A DNA stretch of 64,000 nucleotides from Macrotis lagotis (taxonomy: Eukaryota > Chordata > Mammalia > Peramelemorphia > Peramelidae). Below the pieces are notes generated by a model that had not been told where the DNA came from, searched no databases, and was given only the letters and a program-made list of their open reading frames with translations. Position numbers and translations under genes: made by a program. Shown here in pieces: positions 22,005 through 34,975 of this stretch (positions within the stretch are counted from its first letter, which is position 1; every line of letters starts with the position of its first letter). The stretch is from NCBI RefSeq assembly GCF_037893015.1, contig NC_133666.1, forward strand, positions 620,167,156-620,231,155, in the 5' to 3' direction.

Positions 22005-22745
22005 AAATCACTACCAGTAAGAGAGATGCAAATCAAAACAATTCTAAGGTTTCACCTCATACCCAGAAAACTGGCAAAGATGACAAAAGATGGGACAGTC
22101 AATGTTCAAAGGATTAGGGAAAGAGATACATTTTTGAAAGAGCAATGAATTGGTCCAACTATCCTGGAAAGCAATGAACAATTATGATAATAGGGTAATG
22201 AAATTTGTCCATGCACCTTGGTCCAGGAGATCCCACTATTTGGCATAAACCCCTGAAAAGGTAAAAGAGAGAAATAAAGGTCCAAAATATGCTAAAATAT
22301 TTATAACAACTTTTGTAGAGTCATAAAGAATTGCAAAGCAGAATTGCAAAAAAAAAAAGCAATTGCCCATTCCTTGTTTTTTTTTTTGTTAGTATTGCAA
22401 GGCAATGGGGTTAAGTGACTTGCCCAGGGTCACACAGCTAGGTAATTATTAAATTATGAGGTTGAATTTGAACTCAGATCCTCCTGACTCCAGGGTTGGT
22501 GTTTTATCCACTGCGCCACCTAGCTGCCCTAGCAATTGTCCATTGATTGTGGAATTGCTGAACAAATTATAATTCTTGAATTTAATGAAATATAACTATG
22601 ACATAAAAATGATGAATATGAGAATTCAGAGAAGCATAAGGAGAATTATGTGAACTGATATAAAATAAGCAAAATAGCAATATATACAATGACAACAACA
22701 ATGTAAAGAAAAGGAACCACACAAAAATCAAAATTGAACACTTTT
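22005..22745 (+). mobile_element. old L1 3' part, interrupted by a SINE
   Basis: Sense L1: gagatgcaaatcaaaacaat, the gaccctttgatcc-type region in worn form, and agaattatgtgaactgatat. Interrupted at 22372-22530. Confidence 0.75.
22372..22530 (-). mobile_element. CORE-SINE
   Basis: Antisense, with target duplication agcaattg(c/t)ccatt at 22358-22371 and 22531-22544. Confidence 0.9.
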
Positions 22746-23114
22746 ATTTCAATGATCAGGCTTTATCCTGAAGAACAGATATGAGAATTCATCTCTCCAT
22801 TCTCCAGTTGACAAATAGTGAAAGAATATGAAGGAATTCTAAGGAATATATACAAGCTATCAACAACCATATGAAGGGGAAAAAAGTTCCAAATCATTCA
22901 TAATTCAAGAAATGGAAATGAACTCTACCTCTTGCTTAACAGATAAGCAAAAATTAAAAATTAAAAAATAAAATGCCAAATGTTAAAAGGACTGGGGGAA
23001 AACTGGTACATCAAGCGTACTCTTAGTGGAGTGGTCTTGGTCTAGTCATTCAGGAAAGCAATTTGGAACGATACCCTTAAATATGAAGAGGATTCATATT
23101 AATGTATATATGTC

Positions 23115-23445
23115 TGTGTATGATGATGTTTGCCATCCATTGTTGAAAAAGATCATGAAATTGGGGGGATGATGCCATGGTATGTGTGCGAATTGGATTT
23201 GAGTGAGGGGGGTGCAGTATTCTGTAAGTCACTAGCCTCACTTTTTCCTCCAGTCATCTATAGTGGTATAATATAGATCAAGATGACTAAGAATGGCCCT
23301 GGATGTAAGGTAATCAGGGTTAAGTGACTTTTCCAGAGTCAAACAGCTAAAAAATATAAAGGGTCTGAAACCAGATTTGAACTCAGGTCCTCCTAACTCT
23401 AGGGGTGATGCTCTATCCATTGTGCCACCTAACTGCCCCATATGT
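23115..23445 (-). mobile_element. SINE with RTE-like 3' tail, nearly complete
   Basis: Reading the minus strand from 23440: a SINE head (ggggcagttaggtggcaca), a CORE-like middle, then the tail (caaattcg...catggcatcatcccccc...gatctttttcaacaa on the minus strand). This is the best copy here of this family; partial copies are at 4505, 8010, 30420, 41450 and 57030. Confidence 0.75.
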
Positions 23446-23449
23446 GTGA

Positions 23450-23451
<2 letters not shown>

Positions 23452-23480
<29 letters not shown>

Positions 23481-23530
23481 TATGTAGGAACATACATATA
23501 TATACACATTTACATATAATTATATATGTA
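23452..23530. repeat. (TA)n/(CA)n-rich tract
   Basis: Repeated atatata and acacata motifs. Confidence 0.85.
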
Positions 23531-23879
23531 GGTATGAATTAGCAGCTCTTTTTGTAGTAACAAAGAATTAGAAACCAAGGGGATGATCATCAATTGAGGA
23601 ATGGCTAAATAAATTGTGATATATGTTATAAAATCTCATTGTTCTATAGGAAATAATGAAAAGGATGGTTTCAGTGAAACTTGCAAAGCATGTTTGTACC
23701 AATGTAGAGTTAAGTGAGCAGAACAAGGAAAACAATTTATACAATAAAAACTCTGTAAAACAAACAACTTTGAAAGACTTAGGAATTTTGATCAATGCAA
23801 TAACCAACCATGATTCCAGAGGATCACTGAAAATGTGCCACCTTCTTCCTGATGGAGAAGTGATGACTTAGTTTTTTGG

Positions 23880-24165
23880 AGATGGGTAAGTGGCATAATA
23901 GGTAGAGTTGTGTGCAGATAACCTGGGGTCAGGAAGATCTAAGTTCAAATCTGGCTTCAGAAATTTACTAGTTGTGTGATCCTGGGCAAGTCACTTAATT
24001 ACTATTTGCCTAATTTCCTCATCTGAAAAACAGAGATATTAATAGCACCTACCTCCCAGGGTTGTTGTGAGGATCAAAGGAAATAATAATTGTAAAGTCC
24101 TTTGTACAGTGTAAGCACATATTAAGTGCTATATTTTACTATTATTATTATTAATGCTTTGCTTG
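23880..24165 (+). repeat. MIR element
   Basis: Sense: tgggcaagtcacttaattac, tttcctcatctgaaaaacag, agcacctacctcccagggtt, gttgtgaggatcaaagg. Confidence 0.85.
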
Positions 24166-24304
24166 ACAGGCACATGGTAAGCTTTTTGACTGACTGATTG
24201 ATAATTCCAAGACAAGTAAAAGTTACCAGGTGTAAGTAATGTGAAGCGAGAAATAATCAAGGCCAAGTTGAAAGGAACAGATTCCAGGACTGATGAGAAA
24301 CACT

Positions 24305-24480
24305 TCTCCATTAGCAATGTCTTCTTTGTTCCTTCTTCCCTTCTTTTGTCTTTTTTCCCCTTTTCTTTCTCTTTTTTAATTTTTCTTTTCCTTCCCTCCT
24401 CCCTTTTCTCTTTGTTACTTTTCTTTTCCTTCCTTTCTTCTTTTCTCTTTATTTTTTCTTTCCCATACATATTTTGCTCT
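24305..24480. repeat. polypyrimidine tract
   Basis: About 175 bp almost entirely C/T on the plus strand. It gives long K/E/R-rich or F/S/L-rich open frames on the two strands that are not genes. Confidence 0.9.
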
Positions 24481-24499
24481 AGCATCTGTGTTTAAGTAT

Positions 24500-27153
24500 T
24501 GGTTTCTTTGGATGCTGTCTTCACTATACAATTATTGGAACTAGTATAATATGCCTTTCTCAAAAATTCAAATATCATCCAAAAATTCTGATATCATTTT
24601 TTTAACTATTGTGACCTGTTGTATCAGAGTAGCTGAGTTTGATACAAGTTCAATATTTGCTACAAGTTCAACTCCTTCAAGAATTAACTTAGCTTGGAAG
24701 GCCAGATTTATGGGCACTATTTATAATATATACTTTTTTGTTTAGAAATTTCTGATTTTAACAAGTGAGCCATTCCCTTGAATAACAACATTAATGGGAT
24801 AAACATGCATTGACCTCATCTTGTACTGAAAACCTTTGACTATGTATTACATATGAAAGTGGAGGATAGAAAAGCTGGGGTCATGAAGTCAGACATGACT
24901 AAACCCTTTAACAACAACATCAACAGATTATAGGAAGTATTTGATTTCTTCTCCACTTGTCAACCCAGAACTCTTCTCCCTTCTTGCCAAGCAGACTGAA
25001 TGTAATGTTGATATGGCTGAGATTCCTCTGGGACCTTTCACAATAACTGCCAGAGCACTTCCTCTGAGCTCATTTTTTCCAACCCCGACTTGTCTTGGCA
25101 GATTGTATCCCCAGAGGGTGGCTGACCACTTCCCCTTACCGGGTTCTAGGATTCAACTGGAGAAATTGGTTCTCTTCCAAACAAACCCAATATCAATAAA
25201 TCTTTAAGTACCCTTTTTCCAAAGAGTATTTACTGCAAAGATATTGTAATGATAGAAATTACAAAAACATACCGCAAATCTAAAATGACCTCATTTTGCT
25301 TACACAGGTATCTGGAGGCAGTGGCACAAATGTAAAACATTTGTAGGTATATAGGGCCCTTCTCTCTTCTCAAGAATCTCCTTCACTGGGGGGGGGGGGG
25401 CAGGGTAAATAAGTGAGTCCCTTGCTCAGCTGGGCTGGTTCCTTTCAGGTGTGGTGACTTATCTACCAGTTTAATCCACTGATAGACTGGCTCCTTACTA
25501 GATTTAACTACAGCTGTGGCTACCAGCTCTAGTGGCCTCTGCTACCATCTCTAGTTACTGAGGGGGACTTTTAATGGTGCCTCTGACCTTTGGAAACTCA
25601 TGTCAATTCTTTCTCCAGATATTCAGTCACCTAAAATCAGAAAAGATAAACACAAAAGAAACAAAAGAAATGAGGTTCATGTGATTGTGGAGGCTGGCAC
25701 AGTTTGCTGCGGCACCTCCCCTGGCAAATCACATCAGTGTTCCTTGATCAAATGCTACAAATGAAGAGGGGAGAGATTATCTACTTGAATCTTCTATGCA
25801 TGCTTAAAGTCTCCAGTTCTGGCCAACCAGAAAACTCTTTGTCACTCCACAGTACCACTCCCTCATTCAGTCATGACCAGAAGAAGGCTCACTAAGTTGC
25901 CAAATGTTGGATCAGAACCAAATGGAGAGTACTGTGCATTCTCTGAAGCAGGAGGAAGTGTTCCTCCAACAAAAAGAGTTGGAAGCAAGCCAACTAGAAG
26001 CTTCGGTGTACTTTCCTAGAATGCCAGATGAGCATGTTCCCATGGGGGGGGGGGGGTGCCAAAATGGTACTACACTGTCCTGCCCCTTAGAGTCTTGTCA
26101 ACATTTTATGGGATAAAAAGTTTAGTTATCAAGAATGCTCTTCATTCTCATCATAGATAGGTTAAAAAGTGCAACAAACTTTCCCATCTCCCCATCCTCA
26201 TTCCTAAAGGGAAAGATGTTTACTTATTTGCCAATCATTCACATCTAAATTTCCCCTTCAATCCAAAGGATATCATGAGAGAAAGAAGAACAGTCCTTCT
26301 CAACTACCAACCAAAGTATCTGGCTTATTTCCATATCTCTGATATTTAACCTGTTAGAAAAGAAACAAATGGTCATCTGCCATGGATCTGTTGGTTTATG
26401 AATGGAATCAGGGATAACAATGGACCACAGAAAAAGAACTATTTCCGGAGCAAAGGGGACCTATCTTTACATTTTATTTTTGTTGCTTATTACTTGTGTA
26501 TAGTTATTTAACTTCTATAGACTTCATTTTCCCCATTTGTAAAAAGAGATAACTGACCTGTAAAGTTCCTTCCTAAATCCAGTGTATAATATGATTCAGA
26601 AAGAGGGGAAAGTCAAGGCCAGCAACTTGAGGAGGAAGCCTGCCTGGGAGGAAGCAACTTTATTTATTTATTTATTTTGCCTCTGTACTTCATTTGAAGT
26701 GGAGGCCAATGAAGGAATCTATTTTCATAACCTTGAAGAGAGCACTGAGTTCTTATTTTATACCCTTAGACTTATTTCCTTTAAAAACCTTCATGAAAAA
26801 AATAGAGACAAGCCCCAAAGCCTCCCTGCTGTGGGGAAACAGCTGCTTATTAAACTGAGATCATCTTCTGGGGCAGTTGGCAGCCAAACCTGATACCCTG
26901 ACCTGGGGGGATGGGGCAGTGCAGAGACAACCTACTGTGAGCTTTGGGGAGCCTGCAAATGATTATTCTTATCTGAGTTCTAGAGGATTCCTGGCTTTGC
27001 TTAAGCACTCCTCCAAGAGTCTGGAACAATCCAGATTGGTCTTTATGGTTAAGCAAAAAAGTAAAAAAATCATCCTACTTAAATATTTCCTTTTCCCCAA
27101 AACATTTCTTCAAAGAATGAAACTTTGCCTTCTCTCAACTCTGAGACTATTTT
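24500..27153. other. unassigned DNA, low in repeats
   Basis: 2.6 kb with few recognisable repeats: a BovB-like tail scrap at 24865-24925 (atgaagtcagacatgactaa), G runs at 25388-25400 and 26044-26056, and a MIR-like scrap at 26500-26585. Short frames (24941-25207, 26582-26893, 26877-27170) have no recognised domain. Confidence 0.4.
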
Positions 27154-27302
27154 TTTTTAACTTTCCCTAGGCAATGGGGTTAAGTGGCTTGCCCAAGGCC
27201 ACACAGCTAGGTAATTATTAAGTGTCTGAGGCTGGATTTGAAATCAGGTATTCCTGACTCCAGGGCTGGTGCTCTAACCACTGCGCCATCTAGCCACCCC
27301 CG
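27154..27302 (-). mobile_element. CORE-SINE, complete
   Basis: Target duplication tgagactatttt at 27142-27153 and 27303-27314. Confidence 0.92.
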
Positions 27303-27399
27303 TGAGACTATTTTCTAATGATTAAAAAAAAAAGCTTCCACTTCAAATAGAAGAGAAGAAAAAAAATGTTTTCTAAAATGTTAAAATTACACAAAGTGG

Positions 27400-27545
27400 G
27401 GTTCTGATATGCACAGTGTGCTAAATGCATAGTGGGTATTCCCAGGCATAGAGAATACAAAAAGTGGCAAAAAAAATCCCACTAAAAACCCATTCCCTGA
27501 TCTCAAGGAGCTTACAATCTAATAAGGGAGATAACAAGCAACAAA
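27400..27545 (+). repeat. ancient interspersed repeat
   Basis: ccctgatctcaaggagctta caatctaata is shared with 62130-62160 and 59640-59670. Family name unknown to me. Confidence 0.45.
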
Positions 27546-28586
27546 TAATGTATAAATAAGTTATATATCTCCCCTCAACTCTCCTGCTCACCCCAACTGA
27601 CTTACACTAAGAAATTTCCAATTCACATTTTACTGTAAATGTGAAATGAAGATAAAGTATATGGTAAAGAAAGAATACCCATGAGGAGGAGGTAGTAAGA
27701 CCTGGTCTATGGTTTGCTGTCCTTCTACCTGTGCTGATCTTGCTTTGCAAAACCAGGCTGGTGTACTAACAGGCAATCTTGCTCACCACCTCTGCCCTAC
27801 CTGATGGATAGAATCAGCAAACCCCAAAACGAACCTCAGAAGACTGTTTTGTCTAATTTATCTGTTACCCTTAAGAATGGCAAACTTCAAACTTTTGTTA
27901 CTCTTCTTCACCTTGTGTTAATTGTCAGTTGCTTATATGCAAATTACTCCCAACATTAGACAAATTCTTTTATTTCCATTCCCCTCATTCTTACCTTTCT
28001 CCTGTTTGCCTTTAACTTTGGTTCTCCTTGTAATCTCTGGAATTCCTGTTCCATCATGAACAAAATTTCCTCCATTTAGGATCTTTTGTTTTATACTCTT
28101 ATCAGTTTGCACTCACAGAGACCTGGCTTTCCTAGATGGAGAATGGTGACTGTTACCTATCAACATTCAAGCCATTTAGTTCAGCAATTGACTGGCTCAC
28201 TGTCTTACTTTCTTCCCTATCAATCATTTTCTTGAGATCTCAAACGACAAACAAAAGTGCAAATTGGGTGAATAGACCCAGAAGAGGTTCTAAACTTTTC
28301 TGCTTATTCATTTTTTAAAACCAGTTATTTTGAAAAAAATGGCTAATTATTGCATTGCTAGCCTTTGTGCATCATTGAGAAGAAAGTCAATAGGAGAATA
28401 CCTGAGCAAGGAAAAATAAATAAATTTTATAATTGCTGTATCCTTCACCATAGTAGTTTCCCATAGCAGGAAGAGAATTATTATTATAGGATCTGTCTTT
28501 AGAGCCTAGGCAATGAATGAGTTAGTAGTTTAACTAAGGGGAGTCTGTAATGGCCTTGCTAAAGTTCTATTTTCCTTCCCATTATT
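27546..28586. other. unassigned DNA
   Basis: No gene or named repeat seen. Confidence 0.5.
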
Positions 28587-28736
28587 TTTTTTTTAATTTT
28601 TCAAGCAATGGGGTTAAGTGGCTTGCCCAAAGCCACATGGCTAGGTAATTATTAAGTGTCTGAGGTCAGATTTGAACCCAGGTACTCCTGACTCCAAGGC
28701 CAGTGTTTTATCCACTATGCCACCTAGCTGCCCCAT
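28587..28736 (-). mobile_element. CORE-SINE, complete
   Basis: Target duplication ttcccattatt at 28576-28586 and 28737-28747. Confidence 0.92.
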
Positions 28737-29057
28737 TTCCCATTATTATTTTGCTGTTGACTTTGAAAGAAAAATCCTCTCCTAGAGCAGAGGGGCTGGT
28801 GGAGTGAGAAGGAAGTTTCTGTTTACACACAGAAGTGTAAATAGCACATCATAACCAGCCCATAGCCACCAAATGTATGTAGGACACACACATTTGAATT
28901 TAACCTGAATTATTAATATTTTATCCATCATTTTCTTCGGAGTAGACAATCTGCAAAATGGTAAAAGATGCTCTATTTGGGGATGATTTTTTGAATTAAA
29001 TATTCACACTGAATATTTAACAATAATCTCTAACTTACAGCAGCACTCACCTTCTTA

Positions 29058-29130
29058 AATATATATATATATATTATATATATATATATACACACACATA
29101 TACATTCATACATATTAAATACATACACAT
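29058..29130. repeat. (TA)n/(CA)n-rich tract
   Basis: Alternating TA, then ACACACA and related motifs. Confidence 0.9.
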
Positions 29131-29144
29131 AGATACTTGTCTTC

Positions 29145-29245
29145 CTGCTATAGAATGCAAGTTCATTGAGAATAGGGATCATTTTATTCTTTGTATTTGT
29201 AGTTAGTGTACCTAATAAAGGCTTCTTGATTAATTGAGTGCACTC
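29145..29245 (+). repeat. L2-like 3' end
   Basis: gaatgcaagttcattgagaa taggg...cctaataaaggcttcttgatt follows the L2 3' end plan (agctccttgagggcaggg...taataaatg). Confidence 0.5.
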
Positions 29246-29585
29246 TAGATATGGGCAACAGTCAACATAAAGTTACAGAGACAGGTGGCAGTGTCTCATG
29301 AGTATAGACACACAAGTTGGCCAATATGGCTGGATGTACAGTATATGGAAGGAGTGAAAAAGTTAAAATAAAATCAACAACATTAGGCCTCTCAAGGGAC
29401 CAATAGTGACTGAGTCCAGCAGCAGTCTACTGAAATTCCCAACCAAAGACAAGCCAACAAACTCAAACCTGGGACAGAAACTTGCAAAATTCAGATCATA
29501 CCTTGTTCTGGTCATACCATTTTGGGAGCACCAAAAGCTTGCAGACCCAGTAGCAGGACTTGAGGACATAAGCTTTGACCAGCTA

Positions 29586-29587
<2 letters not shown>

Positions 29588-29631
<44 letters not shown>
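29588..29631. repeat. (CA)n microsatellite
   Basis: About 21 CA units; the VCVCV/HTHTHT open frames over it are artefacts. Confidence 0.95.
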
Positions 29632-29742
29632 CAAACTGCAAAATGCTCAGAACCTAACATTAGCATGTAACAGTCCAAGGTCAAGAAGTAGATTGGAAGA
29701 AGATTCAAACAACAACAAAGAATTTTACCATAAAGAGCTATT

Positions 29743-29935
29743 GTGGGGGCAGCTAGGTGGCGCAGTGGATAAAGCACCAGCCCTGGAGTCAAGAGTACCT
29801 GGGTTCAAATCTGGTCTCAGATGCTTAGTAATTACCTTAGCTGTGTGGCCTTGGGCAAGCCACTTAACCCCATTGCCTAGCAAAACCCTAAAAAAAAAAA
29901 AAAAAATAAAGTGAAAAAATAAAATAAAGTAAAAA
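29743..29935 (+). mobile_element. CORE-SINE, complete with long A-rich tail
   Basis: Target duplication aaagagctatt at 29732-29742 and about 29935-29945. Confidence 0.9.
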
Positions 29936-30419
29936 AAGAGCTATTATGGAAACAGGGAATCTTGTGATACAATCAGAGAAGAGAATGACTTGAAAACATC
30001 TCCAAACAGTGTCTTAAAATAAAATGTAACTTTGAACACAAATCCAATAAGAATTCTTGAAATGGTGAAAGCATGAGTTTTTAGAAGAATGTAAAAGTAT
30101 TTTAAAAACCAAATAAAGATAATAGAGAATGGAATGAGTAAAGAAAAGAAAGTTAAGGAAAACATGAAAAGAGAATTAACAGTTTAGAAAAAAAGAGGAG
30201 TAAAACCTTACTGAAGAAAAGAACTTAAAAATGAGAATTGATGGAATTAATCAATATCTATTAAGTTCTTACCATGTTTCAAACACTGTGTGTTTTGCAA
30301 ATGTGAATGTATATGTGTGTACAAAATACATATATATATTTAAGCAGGGCAGTTCACATGTATGCATATATATATATATATATACATATATATTCATATA
30401 TAGTTAAGCAGGGGAATTA

Positions 30420-30500
30420 TCACAGCACCCCTTCATTCAAATCCAATTCACATGCTTGTCATGGTCTTCTTTGAGAACAAAGACAAACGACAAACAGTTG
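30420..30500 (+). repeat. RTE-like SINE tail
   Basis: tcattcaaatccaattcaca, tgcttgtcatggtcttcttt, gagaacaaagacaaac: the 3' tail of the family at 41450 and 23115 (reverse). Confidence 0.7.
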
Positions 30501-31184
30501 AAGGTATACTAATGTAGGAACTGTTTCTATCTGTACTAAAGAGCTGGAAAAGTACAGAAATGACAATATGACTTTGTTGACATTTATATTTAATTATGTT
30601 ATTAAAAACTGTAATGTATACTAAGTATCTGCATCTATGTCTGCCAAGGGAAAAGCCTGAAAGTGAAATGTTCTTAATGGATGGTGACAACAAGCTTAGA
30701 TATAAAGAATAGCTTCCATTTTTAATAACTGAGCAATAATTCATCTCCTAGGCTAGACTGGAACCTGGGATATGAGGGAAAATGCCACCTGAAGCAAAAT
30801 GCTGTAAGCAATCAATCCTACTACAAAAGTGAGGGGACCAAGAGTGGACCTGGCAGACCTAGAGAAACCGATTGAGTAGAGTGTCTCCTGGTGTCTAATT
30901 CATATATTACATGCTGAGTTCAATTAAAACTCTTGGCAGGATTTTTACCTGTGAAACCACACATAGGAGCCAATAATACAAGTAAATATCATATTGCACA
31001 CATTTACCTTTTTCCTGTGCTTATATTTTATATAAATAATAAAGTCACTCTCATATTCATCAGCAAACTAACATTCCATTACATTTACATATTATTTTTT
31101 TTAATCCTTTCTCCAACTGACAGGTACTCAATTTGTGTAGATTTTTTTCTACTACTTAAAGTGCTGTAGCAGGTTTTTTTTGTA
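30500..31184. other. unassigned DNA
   Basis: No gene or named repeat seen. Confidence 0.45.
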
Positions 31185-31975
31185 ATGGCAAACAATTGGA
31201 AATTGAGGGAATGCCCATCATTTGGGGAATGTCTGAACAAGTTGTGGTGTCAAAATATTGCTCTATAAGAAATATGAACAGATAGATTTCAGAAAAGTCT
31301 GGGAAGACTTACATGAATTGATGCTGAGTGAAGTAAGCAAAAGCAAGAGAACATTGCATACCTTACCAGTAATACTGTGTGATGATCAACAATAACTCTT
31401 CTCAACATCAACGACAATTCTTTTATTTCTATTTATTTATTTATTTATTGACAGGCAATGGGGTTAAGTGGCTTGCCCTTATTTATTTATTTATTGACAG
31501 GCAATGGGGTTAAGTGGCTTGCCCAAGGCCACACAGCTAGGTAATTTTTAAGTGTCTGAGGCCAGATTTGAACTCAGGTACTCCTGACTCCAAGGCCATG
31601 CTCTATCCACTGCGCCATCTAGCTGCCCCCCCCCCCCCAATCAAAGACAATTCTAAAAGACCTGCAATGGAAAATGCCATCCATACTTGGAGAAAGAACT
31701 ATAGAATTTGAATACAGATCAAACTATACTCTTTTCACTTTTTAAAATTTGTTTTTTGCTTTTTCCTTCTTGTGGTTTTTTTCCTTTTTTATTCTGATTC
31801 TTCTTTCACATAAAGGAATATTTGTAATATGATTGTACATTTATAATCGATATCAAATTGCTTACTAACAACATAGAGGGGAGGGAAGGGTGGGAGATAG
31901 AAAACTTTACAAAATTGAATGTTAAAAATTAACTTTCCTTATAATTGCAAAAATAAATAATAAAAATTATGGAAA
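31185..31975 (+). mobile_element. L1 3' end, interrupted by a SINE
   Basis: Sense L1: cccatcatttggggaatgtc, tgatgctgagtgaagtaagc, and a 3' UTR ending aattgcaaaaataaataata. Split at 31422-31639. Confidence 0.8.
31422..31639 (-). mobile_element. CORE-SINE with an internal 46-bp tandem duplication
   Basis: Target duplication atcaa(c/a)gacaattct at 31407-31421 and 31640-31654. Inside it, 31433-31478 is repeated exactly at 31479-31524 (SINE tail plus about 25 bp of body). Confidence 0.92.
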
Positions 31976-34290
31976 TGAAAACAAAAAAAGTGCTGCTATG
32001 CAAAGTAGAATCACCATCCTTGGGCTTTAAATTCACAGTACTAAATGTACTTACTGATAACGTAGAAGTAAATGGCAGTAAAGAGAATAAAGATAAGGAA
32101 AGTAGCTGTATTAGACCAACTGTGCATAAAAGACAACCATGTTAGAAGTAACACAACTATGAAGGCATTTAAAATATTCAGAAGGTATCTGAGGGAGGAA
32201 AACTATTAAAGCCATGGGGGGGAAAAACTTGGATCTTGTTGGCAACAAAAAAGGCAATCAAGAGAGCATCTGTCACTACCAACCTAAATGTCTTCTTTCC
32301 CTACTATATAAAATTTTTATTACAATCACACATATTTGAGGGTAGGCATACCTAATGAGTACATTAGTAGGAAATAGGTAGGTTTTGCCAGTAATATTCC
32401 ACACATCTTTACTTTCAAACAAGTAACTGAAAAATATAAAAATGCAAGATTCCATTATACTTATTATTTGTTGACAATAAATAAACATTTAATTCAATGG
32501 AGGATATTGTAGCTTTAAAGGCTCTCTTCTAGCCAATATCTCCCATGTGTATACTGTAATTATGCAAGATTCCTTGAAAGATATGACATTATTTGCAAAT
32601 ACTCTGATCACATATATTTATACATAAGATGATATATATATACATATATATGTATATATATATATAAAGATGTATGCCCACCAAAAGTATATTCAATGAG
32701 GTCTTTCAGATGCTCCTGTTTGCAGATGGTATTGCACTAGTTGGATCAAGTCCTAGACAAAATACATAACCACCAAATAGTTTTTAAGGATGGTTCAGGG
32801 GAAAGAGTGCCAGATTTAGAAACAAAAGATATAAGTTTAAATTCTGGCTCTGACATTTACTGTGCTCTGTGGGACTCCATTTTCTCAACTATAAAATTAA
32901 TTGACTAGAAGGGATGACCTCCAAAGTCCCTTAAAACTCTAAATCTATTATCTTATGGTCCACACAGGAAAAACCAAAATATATAAATAGTGGATATTGT
33001 CCAAATTATGACATAGTTATATATGAAACTTGTCTATCATGATATATTTTAGAAGCCCTCTGGGCTACCCCTCTCCAACTTAAACCCATTGTTTGGGTTC
33101 ACTAGGGGATGATTATCCTAGGTTTAAGGTTCTCTTTGTATCTGAACTCCTAAAACCATAGCTAACAAGCCTCCACCAGTATTTACCTTAATTCTAGAAC
33201 TATCATTATAAGATTAAAACAACAAAAATGTCTTCACAAATACACACATCAATGAAAAGAGTAGACATTTATGGTGGAGGGGCACATGCATATCAAACAT
33301 GTATGGGCAACACACAGATGAGCAAGGATAATTTTCATCTCTGATGCTAAAGGGCTATTAATACTATTAACACTGGATGTTCTTCAAATAGCTACTGATG
33401 TCAAGATGAAGTCAAATCTGATTATAACCTTGCCTCAGGAAGAGATAAGTATGGCTAGTTTTATACCTTCACTTTTCCTTGCCGAGTTAGTTCTCTTGAG
33501 TTTCTTGAATCCACTCCTCTCTATACTTCTATTTTCTCTGTTACAGAGCTGGACAAGTTCAATACTTCTATTAAAGTAAAAATATAGGGTGATTATTGAG
33601 CAAGAATAGACATTACTACAATCAAAGGATAAGATGTCAGACTATTGGGTTGATTGTGTGACATCAGGGATAGGGATGAGGGGCAGTATATGAGGCAGAT
33701 CTGAGCCTCATGTCTAAACTCATACACCTGCTGCATTCACTAAGCAATCAATCTACCCTTTGCAATCAGAGGTGAGGCTCAGCTTTGCCTCAACTACTGC
33801 ACTTCCTCTAACAGGTCCCCTTGCACCTGGGTGAAATGGTGAAGAATAGGGAAAGAAATACCATCATGCAATGTTTAGGGTTTTTTTTCAGAAGGGTTTA
33901 CATTTTGAGTAGATGTTCACTATCTTTTATATATAATTTAAATTATTTTGGTGCACTTCTTGTTGTTTTAGGGTGGTAGAGGCAAAAGTTATGTTGTAAT
34001 GCAGTCTTTTACTCTGAAGCTTAATTTAATAGGCAACATGCAAAATGAATATCAATTATCTTATGAAAACTATCCTCTTATTTCACATGGCTGATTTTGT
34101 CCCCCATTTGTCCAACATGAATATATTTCTGGATGAACTCAATAGACAGCCTTCAAGTTATCTTATCTTGTTATCATAATTAACTGTGTCACCTATTTAA
34201 GATATTCATTCCTATCATATGCAAATGAGATATTTAAACTTCATTTTTGATGCTTATTTCTTTAATTTTAAGAATGTGTTGCTATAACTG
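31976..34290. other. unassigned DNA with a MIR-type relic
   Basis: A MIR/THER1-like sense relic lies at 32815-32955 (ttctggctctgacatttact; gactagaagggatgacctcc). A TA/CA tract is at about 32628-32665. I see nothing else I can name. Confidence 0.4.
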
Positions 34291-34294
34291 TGAT

Positions 34295-34975
34295 ATATGT
34301 ATGTCATGGAACACTTGTTCTATTAGAAACCAGGAGAGATGGGATTTCAGGGAAGCCTGGAGGGATTTGCATGAACTGATGCTGAGTGAGATGAGCAGAA
34401 CCAGAAAAACACTGTACACCCTAACAGCAACATGGGAGTGATGTTCAACCTTGAAGGACTTGCTCATTCCATCAGTGCAACAATAGGGAACAATACTGGG
34501 CTGTCTGCAAAGGAGAATGCCATCTGTATCCAGATAAGGAGCTGTGGAATTTGAACAAAGTGCAAGGACTATTCCCTTTAATTTAGGAAAAAAAACAGAT
34601 ATCTTATTGTCTGATCTTGTTACCTCTGAGACTTCTCTTCTTTAAGGATATGATTTCTCTCTCATCACACCCAATTTGGATCAAGGTACAACATGGAAAC
34701 AAAGTAAAGACTGACAGGGCTGCTAGGTGGCGTAGTGGATAAAGCACTGGCCTTGGAGTCAGGGGTTCAAATCCGATCTCAAACACTTAATAATTACCTA
34801 GCTGTGTGGCCTTGGGCAAGCCACTTAACCTCGTTTGCCTTGCAAAAAAAAACCTAAAAAAAAAAAAAGACTGACAGAGTCCTTTCCATGGGGGGGGGGG
34901 AGCAAGATTGGGGGGAAAATTGTAAAACTCAAATAATATCTTTAATAAAAATAAATTTTAAAAGACTGTGTTGCT
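34295..34975 (+). mobile_element. L1 3' end, interrupted by a SINE
   Basis: Sense: acttgttctattagaaacca, tgatgctgagtgagatgagc, ttgctcattccatcagtgca, ggatatgatttctctctcat, a G-rich tract and an A-rich end. Similar to 45823-46672; the SINE sits at 34718-34865. Confidence 0.88.
34718..34865 (+). mobile_element. CORE-SINE inside L1
   Basis: Target duplication aaagactgacag at 34706-34717 and 34866-34877. Confidence 0.93.

Larger units (their letters stand above)
22880..23870 (+). mobile_element. old L1 3' part, interrupted by an RTE-tailed SINE
   Basis: L1 blocks at 22880-23105 (caggaaagcaatttggaacg) and 23525-23870 (aattgaggaatggctaaata; accatgattccagaggatc) are separated by the SINE at 23115-23445 and a TA/CA repeat. 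Confidence 0.7.

Noticed and set aside
24129-24495. 118-residue K/E/R-rich frame (minus) and 84-residue F/S/L-rich frame (plus)
   Set aside because: Both are readings of one polypyrimidine tract; low complexity, no start context.
29363-29792. Several overlapping open frames with VCVC/HTHT runs
   Set aside because: They arise from the (CA)n repeat and the neighbouring SINE.
29743-29935. Possible tRNA gene because of the tRNA-like head
   Set aside because: The head is the diverged promoter part of a CORE-SINE with an A-rich tail and target duplication, not a foldable tRNA gene.
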